Notes under the pieces: generated by a model
Databases searched by the model: none
Told to the model about the DNA's origin: nothing
What the model saw: only the letters and a program-made list of their open reading frames with translations
Part shown: piece by piece, positions 1-8,531 of the stretch
Layout of the letters: every line of letters starts with the position of its first letter
Numbering within the stretch: position 1 is the first letter of the stretch
NCBI GenBank assembly: GCA_021399435.1
Contig: JAJTUP010000026.1
Span: forward strand, 186,001-250,000
Length of the DNA: 64,000 nt
Source: Diaporthe sp. PMI_573
Taxonomy: Eukaryota > Ascomycota > Sordariomycetes > Diaporthales > Diaporthaceae
Direction of reading: 5' to 3'
Position numbers and translations under genes: made by a program

Positions 1-246
1 TGGGGACGTGTTGTTCAAAGCATAAAGGAGTTGCCCGCGGATCTCTTTTTCAGGAAGAGGCCCAGACAGTTTATTTCAGCTTGCAGCCTCCAATGTGTAC
101 CTAAAACTCAAGCTGATCAATCACCAGGAACAGACGAAAACGCCTTGGGGATGCCTGACGGTCGCACTACCAATGCATTGCTCAGCCACATAGTTAGCTG
201 CCTCTATACGCACCCCGAAATGAGAATGCAGCCCAGCCCGGAATAA
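1..246 (+). other. Open frame entering from the left edge, possible 3' end of a gene
   Basis: Frame 1 is open from the first base to a TAA at 244-246, about 81 codons. I recognise no domain or motif in it. It could be the last exon of a gene starting left of the window or a chance open frame. Bases 247-733 hold no supported feature and contain the 3' flank of the oxygenase gene that follows. Confidence 0.15.
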
Positions 247-733
247 AGTGCAGACTCCGATTCACAATGAAGAAGGGGCGATTGTAATGTGACCAATGGC
301 TAAAGTTCACACCTCCTGGTTACCGGTAATTCACCTGTGGGCAAACGCTGAGGCGCACTTGCCAGCCAGACCAAAAATTTCAATATCGATTTGCTAACTG
401 CATACCAACCTGCAATGCGTCTGACTCTTGGTATTTCGCAAAAGCCTACACCTGGTTTCCGACAATAGGTGTCATAGGACTAAAGGTTATATAAACCTAA
501 GTATTAAACATGAGTAATGTTGTCCGCTGTTTGTACTGGTGGAAACACCGTAAAGTGCATCGAAGCTCGCAGTTGTGTTGAGCTACACACAATAGCAGCA
601 GGCTTCAGCATTAGATCAACTATTCATATCTGAATAATCTCCCCTTTCGTGAGCTGCTAGAACCACCAATGAGCTGTGTGTATCCCAAAAGCTACGCTGT
701 CCCGTAGAACACCAATCCTAGCTAATCACGTTC

Positions 734-2080
734 CTAAATACATACTAACACAACCCGCCAAAGAGACCATATGACTCCAAGTATCATCAGACATCCCGTC
801 AGGAATACGCCGAAATAAAAGGTTTCCACTGGTCTTGATATTAGTGACCGCTTAGGCGGTGGTCGCCCATTGTCCTGTCTGCCCGTCACTCTACCCACGC
901 GGGGAATGTGTTTGAAGTCAAATTTTGTACCACCATCCAAGCCACCTTTGCTCTGGATGACAGTCTTATGTAGCAAGCCTTTCCAGAATTCGGTGATTGC
1001 ATGATCAACGGATGGGAGATTTTGCTGCGCCAGGGCCAGCGACTGCACTAGCCAACAGTGACCTCTGAAGCACGCGTACGAGTACCATCCAGGGCGTCCA
1101 AGACCTAGAGAATCACACAAGTCATCACCATTCAGAACGCGGCTCCCGGCCTCAATGAACTGGGTCGATATATTGAAAGGGGGCAAGTCTTTGAGGCACT
1201 CGATAAAGTTGTGCCCAACAATGAGCGACGTCGGCGTGACGTGTAATTCGTGGATGAGCATGCTCTCCATGGCTGCTTTGGCCTTGGGTACAGTATCGAA
1301 ATAATGATCCGGAGTGCCCAAGACGTATCCAAGGTAGCGAAAGAGGGCGATATAGTCGGCGATTTCTTGCTGGCTCGGATACACACCCATCAGGGGCAGT
1401 TGAAGCCACATGTGATTGCAGGCAAATGTCGTGATGGAATGGATCGAGTCCAACTTGTTGACCGGAACCCCAAACTTCTGCACGTCGAAATAGTCTGGCC
1501 GAGACTTGACAAGCTTCATGATGCGCTGTCGGACCGAAGAGTGAAGCAGCCGTACGCGCACCGTGGTGATATGGCCCTCTCCTCCAGGCTTAATGGCCTC
1601 GAGTGATTTGGTCGCTTCAAGGAGGAATTGAAACGTCTCAAGAAGCCTCCGCAGAAGTACACGGGTTGAAAAGCCACCTGTACGAATCAAGACCTCTACG
1701 ACTCCAGAGGCAGCCGAGTTCTCGCCCACGAAGCCTTGCAAGGCGAACCCCATGAGGTTTGCAGGGGCATAGCGATAGAAAAACTTTTGCCCACGTTCCA
1801 ATTGCGCCCAGTCTACCCACCCGGGGACGTTGTGCACCTCATTCCAGAACTCTGTGAGAGTCTCGTCATTTTTGTGGTTGTCAGACAGAAGTGCGTAAAG
1901 ATCCGTCTTGGCCCGGTTCCTCCCGTCGCGGGCTTCCTGCTTCTTGGCGATTTCTTGTAGCTTCTCCACAACCTTGCCTCCCAGCTCGTCATACTCGTAG
2001 CGTAGCGGATCAGTCTTTTCTCTGGGAAGATGAAGGTCGGTCCATTCGAATTGATAGTTGCCAAACTTGCGTGTCGCCAT
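734..2080 (-). CDS. DUF2236 / mpaB-like ER-bound oxygenase
   Basis: Single-exon gene of 448 residues, the usual size for the fungal ER-bound oxygenase family (DUF2236, related to MpaB of mycophenolic acid biosynthesis and to bacterial latex-clearing protein). The family signature is visible: an arginine-rich helix with the LLETFQFLLEA segment around residues 145-158, then a PGGEG turn, then VRLLHSSVRQRI with the histidine expected of the haem or metal-binding helix. A hydrophobic helix at about residues 421-446 (GVFLTGCLMILGVIW) is the likely C-terminal membrane anchor. No N-terminal signal is seen. The start at 2080 is the first ATG of the frame, and upstream sequence is not coding. It is transcribed away from the terpene synthase across a 473-bp intergenic region, so the two are probably co-regulated. 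By family analogy it may oxidise or cleave a terpenoid chain; the substrate is inference. Confidence 0.85.
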   Translation of the reverse strand: MATRKFGNYQFEWTDLHLPREKTDPLRYEYDELGGKVVEKLQEIAKKQEARDGRNRAKTDLYALLSDNHKNDETLTEFWNEVHNVPGWVDWAQLERGQKFFYRYAPANLMGFALQGFVGENSAASGVVEVLIRTGGFSTRVLLRRLLETFQFLLEATKSLEAIKPGGEGHITTVRVRLLHSSVRQRIMKLVKSRPDYFDVQKFGVPVNKLDSIHSITTFACNHMWLQLPLMGVYPSQQEIADYIALFRYLGYVLGTPDHYFDTVPKAKAAMESMLIHELHVTPTSLIVGHNFIECLKDLPPFNISTQFIEAGSRVLNGDDLCDSLGLGRPGWYSYACFRGHCWLVQSLALAQQNLPSVDHAITEFWKGLLHKTVIQSKGGLDGGTKFDFKHIPRVGRVTGRQDNGRPPPKRSLISRPVETFYFGVFLTGCLMILGVIWSLWRVVLVCI

Positions 2081-2553
2081 TTTCGATGATGAATCGAGTT
2101 TGGTGGTAATTAGCTGAGGTGAACCAGACTCCGATGAGAAATGTACAAACTATGTCCCGGATTTCAGCTTGAAAATGGACCTTCGCTGATGTGAGATGGA
2201 CTTTTATATCCCCGAGGTCAGCTGAATAACTGATCGTCGCTGACTAGATGCAGGCCGTAGTACCCACACATGGAGGGCGGAGGCGTCTGGCCAAGGTATT
2301 CCAAATCCTTCGAGGACACCGGCCCCTTCTAGTGAACGCGTATTATCCACTCGGCGGTGATAGGACCAAGGAGGCACCTTGTGCCCATGTGACTCAATCC
2401 GCACCATAGTGGCGGCACCATGCTGCGTTGTTCAACCGTGATGTTTTAGCTGCTTGCAGATCGCCGAGAGCTCACCGAGGACCCGCCTAACTAGCTATAA
2501 GACAAGACGGGCATCCGAGACAATAGAATTCTGCTCAGAATTTCTCTGGAAAC
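2081..2553. promoter_or_regulatory. Divergent promoter between the oxygenase and the terpene synthase
   Basis: This 473-bp interval separates the two start codons and must hold both promoters. I see no long open frame or repeat in it. I did not find a motif that I can name with confidence. Confidence 0.6.
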
Positions 2554-4145
2554 ATGGCTGGCGCCACTTTCCTTTTCGCGTGTCTTATCACACTTCTTTT
2601 CGTCTGTATTCACCTCTGGCTTTACGTTAAGCTCAGCTGCAAGTGTCTTTCGTCCGAAAACAAGTCAAACTCTCTGTGCAATGAGAGCAACAATGCTTTT
2701 CAACGCATAGATGTTATCATACCTGACATGTTTCAGACTTTTCTAAGAATTCCACCCACGGTCAATCCTCACTACGAGGCCGTGAAACTAGAGTCAGAAA
2801 AATGGCTATCCGGGTTTGTCAAACAATCTCCATCACGAATCATGCTACTGTTAACATTATAAGGTTCTGCTCATATGGCAAGATGACGGAATATGCTGTT
2901 CACCGGTGTGACTTCTCATACTTTGTTTCTATATCTGCCCCTTTCGCATCTCCGGCTGAGCTTCGAACCCTCTGTGACTGGGGTAACTGGGTTTGTTTTC
3001 CATGTCTCTTGAACTAGACGTACACTGACGTAGAAACCGCACAGGTGTTCCCATATGATGACAGTAAGCTTTGCAACTCTTTGTTGTCTCATTCGTCTCT
3101 AATTAATCTGTGGCAGTGTTTGATAACGGCCACTTGAAAGACCGGCCTGACCAGGCACGCCAAGTCATGTATAGCTTGATGGCTGCCATGGATGAAAAAG
3201 GGCACGTCCAGCCCAAGTTAAAGATAGTGGAAGCGCACGACACTGTTGTAAAAAGGATAGGAGAGGTATGGTCTTCTGTGTCCTGTGCGAAGATTCTCGC
3301 TGATGCTATATAGAAAGCACCGCTTGGTACAGCTCATTCCAAAGGTGATGATGACACCCTGCTAACTGCTCACAAGGTGTGCAAACCCGATTTGCAGAGG
3401 CTATGCGCTCATACTCCGCTGGCACCCTGAGACACGTTGAAGACGCGTCTTCAAAGCACATGCCAAGCCTTGAAGACATAATTTTGGTTCGACGTGAATC
3501 GGCCGGTGTAAAACCATTGTACCACCTCGTTGAGTATGCGCACAACCTTGATATCCCCGACGAGGTGTTCAACGATCCCCATATTCAGGAACTGGAGATT
3601 CTCGGCATGGACATGGTGTCTATGTAAGGTCCAATGGACAATTCGTATCTGAACACGAGGCTTATCGAAACCAGTTCAAATGATATTCTGTCCTATCTCA
3701 AGGAAGAGGTGAGATGCTGCTGATTTTCAAGCACCGAGTTGCATTAATTTAACCCACTTGAACAAATAGACCGAGGGTGTACCGCATAACATGGTGTCGT
3801 TGTGCCGTATGAACGGGATGATGGCCCAAGAGGCTTTCGACACAGTAGGCGAACTTCTTCAAGAACGTTACCAAAATTGGGACGTTGTAGAGGGCCAAGT
3901 CCGCAGCTGGGGGGAGGAAGTCGATACACATGTCCGGAAATACATCGAGGCCATCAAATGTGTTGTCAAGGCAAACCTATATTGGAGGTGCAGTACACTT
4001 CTCCAAAGCAGCCACACTGCATCTGACAATAACGGACAGTTTCGAGTCTGAGCGATACCTTGGGCGTGATGCTGCAGAAATTAGACGGACTAGGAAGATT
4101 CGTGTCCTAGCGAGCCCTGCATTTCTGTCCAAAACCAAGAGGTAG
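2554..4145 (+). CDS. Class I terpene synthase with N-terminal membrane segment
   Basis: Spliced model of 390 residues in nine exons. Introns are 2814-2863, 2991-3044, 3064-3116, 3266-3313, 3327-3376, 3624-3674, 3709-3769 and 3988-4039. Exon 5 is only 13 nt (3314-3326). The spliced protein carries the full class I set: DDMFD at residues 134-138 (Mg2+-diphosphate binding), NDILSYLKE at 274-282 (NDxxSxxxE, the second metal site) and RY at 361-362. CDWGNWVFPYDD before the first motif is typical of fungal and bacterial sesquiterpene cyclases. Unusually, residues 5-27 form a strongly hydrophobic helix ahead of the catalytic domain, which normally starts near IIPDMFQTF (55-63) in a soluble enzyme. 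All key residues are present, so it should be active. The exact product cannot be read from sequence; farnesyl diphosphate is the most likely substrate. The divergent oxygenase neighbour suggests a small terpenoid pathway. Confidence 0.9.
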
Positions 4146-5307
4146 GTGGACCGCGGTCTACCGAGACCGACCATGAACGGACTAAGGCGCGAAGGGGGAG
4201 GGTGCAGAGTGGGATTGGGTAGCATACACAAATTTAGCCCCCCTGCACCTCACGCTGGTCGAGTCATGTCGAGGCCTTCCTGTTCGCGAGGGCCACAAGG
4301 AGCTGGAGGGCGTGGGAACGGGATTTGGTTTGGGAAGGGGAAAGGGAAGAAGGGGGGCATCGCATCCGAGAGAATGTTTTCCGTGAAATCTTGAGACTGA
4401 CTTCACCAAGTTCACAAGAGAGGAGACCAGTTTGAAATGAATAGAACCCCAGTCTGAATGTTACAGTATTTTTAATTGTATTTCTATTATTAAACTGTTA
4501 GTAAAAATGGCCTCGGCCCCCGATCCAAGTCGCATGCGATCCTTGGACCGGACGGGGCTGTAAAGAACCCACTCCGATCGCCCTCGCCCCGCGCAAATTC
4601 CATCTGATAAAGCAGGAAATCTTATCAGATCCGAAGAGTTTGCGGCTTGGCGCCCGCGCCCGCATCGACCCGACGCTTCATCATAGGCTCCTGTCGCGAG
4701 CAACGTGGGACACAAAAATCTCGCGCAACCTGGCCTTCATACGCTACGCCCGTACAACACAGGGTGAACACGAGCCCAATGACCTGAACTACCGCTCCCC
4801 TCGAGGAAATTCGGCACCTTCTGCGCCATGTGCCTCCAACTGCCCCGCCCACTGTCAGTCGAACCAGGAGGCCGATCTTGACGAGCGGTGACTGACTGCG
4901 CATGGCCTGGCCCGCTTCCGGCCTGCATTATTCTTAAAGTTGGTCACCAACCCTCCTCCCCCCCCCTTCTCGATCTACCCTGCCCGCCCTCTGCCATTCA
5001 CACAGCCCAACCACTCATCATCCTCTTGGTGCGTCGTTGGCTGCGTGCATTTGCGACAGCGTGAGCTGGGTGCGGCCCCGGCTCGTGACGGTCTGCTTGC
5101 CCTTTCCTGGCGGCTACCATCGACGCTCTTCGCCTTCCAACGCCGGCTGCCCACCTGCGCACTCCCGTGGACCTGCCAGCACACCCGCTCGGTACGACGC
5201 GCATTGGCTGACCGACTCGAGAAGGCCTGCTCAGGCTCCTGACGACTCTGTCCCCCACGACTCCCGAAGCACAAACTGCACGGTTTCCTCCTAACACAAC
5301 AACCGAA
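4146..5307. other. Intergenic region upstream of the ornithine carrier
   Basis: About 1.16 kb between the terpene synthase and the carrier gene. AT-rich near 4465-4505, then GC-rich with pyrimidine-rich stretches typical of a fungal promoter and 5' leader. Short open frames here overlap one another on both strands and none resembles a known protein. Confidence 0.6.
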
Positions 5308-6377
5308 ATGACCTCGAATCAACTGGCCATGGACACGCCACGCGCGGCTTCCATACCGGCACCTTTGGACGTCAAGACACGAACGGCGGCTATAGAGTCT
5401 ATCGAGGACATCCTATACGGATCGGTGTGCTCTACCAAACCCTTCATGACTCAGAGTTCTGTGGCTAACCGGCACTCCTCCAGGTCGCCGGAATAGTTGG
5501 CAAATATATCGAGTACCCCTTCGATACGGTCAAGGTCCGCCTCCAGTCACAGCCGGACCATCTTCCTCTTCGCTACAAAGGCCCTCTGGACTGCTTCCGC
5601 CAGTCCATAAAAGCAGATGGCCTCCTCGGGCTGTACCGTGGCATCAGCGCGCCGCTCGTCGGTGCCGCGGCGGAGAACAGCAGTCTGTTCTTCTTTGAAC
5701 GAATAGGGCGGGAGACCCTTTACAAGACCGGGTTCTGCCCCCGCGACACGCCGATGCCCCTTCCGGCGCTGTTTTTCACAGGCGCCTTCTCGGGCGTCTT
5801 CACATCCTTCGTCCTGACGCCGATCGAGCTCGTCAAGTGCAAGATCCAGGTCCCGGAGCACGAGGTCGGGGCCCCCAAGCGGGCGCCGCTCAAGCCGCTG
5901 AACGTCGCCAGGGACATCTTCCGACATGACGGGTTCCTCGGGTTCTGGCACGGCCAGATGGGGACGCTGATCCGGGAGGCCGGTGGATGCGCGGCTTGGT
6001 TTGGCTCCAAGGAGACCACGTCCAAGTTCTTCATGAACCAGAACCTGAAAAAGGCCAAGACACAGGCTCAGAGGGAGGAGATGCTGGCCAACCCGCTGCC
6101 GCTGTGGCAGCAGGCCCTGGCCGGTGCGTCCGCGGGCGTGGCCTATAACTTCCTGTTTTTCCCCGCGGACACGATAAAGTCGCGCATGCAGACGAGCCCC
6201 AGCGGTGGGTCGGTCGTGAGGAGGACGTTCTGGGGGGAGGCGGTCGCGCTGTGGCAGCAGGCGGGGCTGAGGGGCTGCTACAGAGGGTGCGGCATCACAT
6301 GCCTGCGGTCAGCACCGAGCTCGGCGTTCATTTTCATGGTGTTTGATGGGTTGAAGAAGTACGTGCCGCTTTCATGA
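5308..6377 (+). CDS. arg-13: Mitochondrial ornithine/basic amino acid carrier (Ort1/ARG-13 type)
   Basis: Two exons (5308-5424 and 5484-6377; intron 5425-5483, 59 nt) give 336 residues, the size of an SLC25 carrier. The three tandem carrier repeats begin [20 protein letters not shown] and [10 protein letters not shown], each a PxD/ExxKxR/K signature. A glycine-rich helix (VAGIVGKY) precedes the first signature. The overall sequence matches the AmcA/Ort1/ARG-13 group, which exchanges ornithine for H+ or citrulline across the mitochondrial inner membrane and supplies ornithine for cytosolic arginine synthesis. The start chosen is the first ATG of the exon. A GCN4/CPC1-type site lies in the intron (separate entry). 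The gene converges on the TspO gene downstream. Assignment to the family is secure; ornithine specificity comes from overall similarity. Confidence 0.88.
5447..5453. promoter_or_regulatory. TGACTCA, GCN4/CPC1-type site inside the carrier intron
   Basis: A perfect TGACTCA heptamer (context ATGACTCAG) lies in the first intron of the ornithine carrier gene. This is the recognition sequence of the general-control bZIP factors Gcn4/CPC1/CpcA, which activate amino acid biosynthetic genes. Location in an intron 140 nt after the start codon is unusual but possible. A heptamer of this kind also occurs by chance every several kb, so the site is suggestive only. Confidence 0.35.
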
Positions 6378-6759
6378 ATGAATTGGATACCCAGACATAA
6401 ATCACACAGAGACATAGATGGCATCGCTCGTTGGGCGAGGTCCCTGGAGACAGGGTTGATTTTCTGATTTGGGTGGATATGGGATAGAGTACACAGTACA
6501 GGACACAAGTAGACGGCCTCATAGATGACATCAAGCCAAAAGCAAAAGGGTTTGCGTTGTTTTTCCCATGCTTCTCGCACAATTCCGCTTCTTTTGAGAT
6601 AATCGTGCTCATGCTTTTTGAAAAATGAATGATGTGAGAGGAACGCATTGGTCGAAGAGCAGAAGTGGATGTTTGATACCTCAACTCCAAGCAAAAGACA
6701 CAAATTTGGCGGACCATAACTCTCGTGAGACTGTTGGACAGTCTCACAGCTTGGCCAAC

Positions 6760-7393
6760 TTACTCCTTCTTGAGGTCCTTGTCCTTAAAGCTCCAACCGT
6801 TCAGGTATCCAGCCCCGGAGCAAAGATACGTCGCAAAGCTCAGCCAGCCCAGGTATGGGAGCATGCAGTAGGCGGCAACCCTATCGATGGGCCACCAGAG
6901 CTTTGTCAGGTAAACGTTCAGCCCCAGGAGAGCGACGATGTCGATGGTTGCCTCCACTGGGCGCTTCAGACCAAAGAAGAGCGGCATCCAGACCAGGTTG
7001 AGGCCGAGCTGGATGGTGTAGAGCGTTGCGGAGTGCTTCGTGTCCTTGATCAGCTGCGGCGTGGACGTCAGCGGGCTTAGGCCTGCGGTGATGGCGCGGT
7101 GGGCTGCGTATCCCATGAGCCCGTAAAGGAGCGTCCACGCCGGGCCGAAGACATAGGGCGGTGGCCGGAAGGGGGGCTGCTTGATCGATTGGTAGGTCTT
7201 CTGGGTCTCCTTCGCTGCGCGGTTGTCAGACGTAGCTGTTACCCAATGAAGAGTATCAGCATGGCGTGCGTGGTCACTTACGTCGAGTACTGTATCCGAC
7301 CGCGGTCCCCAGGCCGATGGGGAGGAGGATGGAGGCGGCTGCGTTGGCGAAGACGCCGTGGGGGATCGTCAGGGCTGGTATATAGGTTGTCAT
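6760..7393 (-). CDS. TspO/MBR family membrane protein (translocator protein homologue)
   Basis: Two exons on the minus strand (7282-7393, then 6760-7235; intron 7236-7281, 46 nt) encode 195 residues. The TspO/MBR family is a five-helix membrane fold of the mitochondrial outer membrane or ER that binds porphyrins and sterols. Visible hallmarks are the KQPPFRPPPYVFGPAWTLLYGLMGYAA block after the splice junction, the N/QLGLNLVWMPLFFG helix, and a terminal helix followed by a lysine-rich tail. I chose the start at 7393 (MTTYIPALT) because fungal homologues begin there. The frame stays open to an ATG at 7513, which would add 40 basic, serine/threonine-rich residues resembling a targeting extension. 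Function in this fungus is not known from sequence alone. Confidence 0.87.
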
Positions 7394-8531
7394 GGTTGCG
7401 ACTGTGTTGGGTACGAGTCCTGCAGTTGACGTGAACCGTTGATGTGTCCTTGTCTTGTATCCGCGGGGATGGAGCTGGTTCGAAATGAACATGCGATGAG
7501 TGGTGAGACTCAAGAGCAGCTCACTCTATCCGGGCCTTGCGGGTATGTATGACGACATGCATCGAAGCATGTGAGTGTCGAGCAGTTCCAAGCAGCAACT
7601 GAGCTTGGCAGTGGGTTTCGTTTGCTTTCTCCAAGGCAAGGCTTGACCTAACAAGTTACCTCTGTGAAAAAAAAAAAAAAGGCCTTGGATCCCCCGAGAA
7701 GACCATTCAATTCCGTGGCGAAGAAGCAGAAAGCTGTCTGTTATTACCCATGGCCTCCCCCGGTGGTGGACAAGATGCAGGTATGTACCTCGGCACGACG
7801 ACCAGGTACTGTGTACTGTCTTTGGGGTGGGCTGGCGCTTATGTCAGACGGCGCTAGCCCCAGGTCGGCGGCTCTTGTTGGTCTGACGGCGTGGCCCGCC
7901 GACTCCTCTCTCCTTCAACCACCAGACCTGACCTACCTCCCTGGATATCCACTCCTGGGACGAGAGGGCGTCCAGCTGCTGTATCTCGAAACGACACAGC
8001 GCCTGCATCCAGACTCGCATTTTTGGTTGCGCAGTCACATTCTTAACGATTGTTCGTTCTACCATTTTCCGTTGAGTTTCGGTCCCCCCTCGTGGAATCA
8101 CTCCCCCCGTCTCTGCCATGCCCCCAAGACGATAGCTCTAGCTTTGCTTCTCGCACACTCGCCCACTCGTCGCATTCATCATCATTTGCTTGTCTTGTCA
8201 AGCAGCAAGCCATCATCTTCCACTTCTTGTCCTCTTACCTCATCACCGTTTGCTACGGACGGAATCTGCGTTGCTGCTGGTCTTCTTATCCAATCGCTCA
8301 GCCCTCCTGCTGTCTTCAGAACCACCCTCATTCTTCTTTCCAAACTGGTCAGAATGTTTTCTCTAACGGCAATCACGTCGCCAAACATTAGGCTTCCTCT
8401 TTCCTCTAGTCTCCGACCAGTTCCTGATATAACCTGACCACCTCCACCGCCAAACCCTCACCCGCCTCTCACCTGTTGATTCAAGCTTCTCAGACGCGCC
8501 GTTGGGGGGGATTACGACAGCTCAAAGCGAA
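7394..8531. promoter_or_regulatory. Divergent promoter region between the TspO gene and ARS2
   Basis: This 1.1-kb interval separates two divergent genes. It includes a 15-nt adenine run near 7665-7679 and long pyrimidine-rich stretches between about 8050 and 8460 that look like the 5' leader of ARS2. A plus-strand open frame (7664-8437) runs through it but is low-complexity, is rich in Pro, Ser and Leu, and precedes the ARS2 start out of context. I regard it as leader sequence. Confidence 0.5.

Noticed and set aside
7664..8437. 257-codon plus-strand open frame starting with a lysine run
   Set aside because: Starts in a poly-A stretch, is low-complexity, and lies in the pyrimidine-rich leader of ARS2; no domain recognised.
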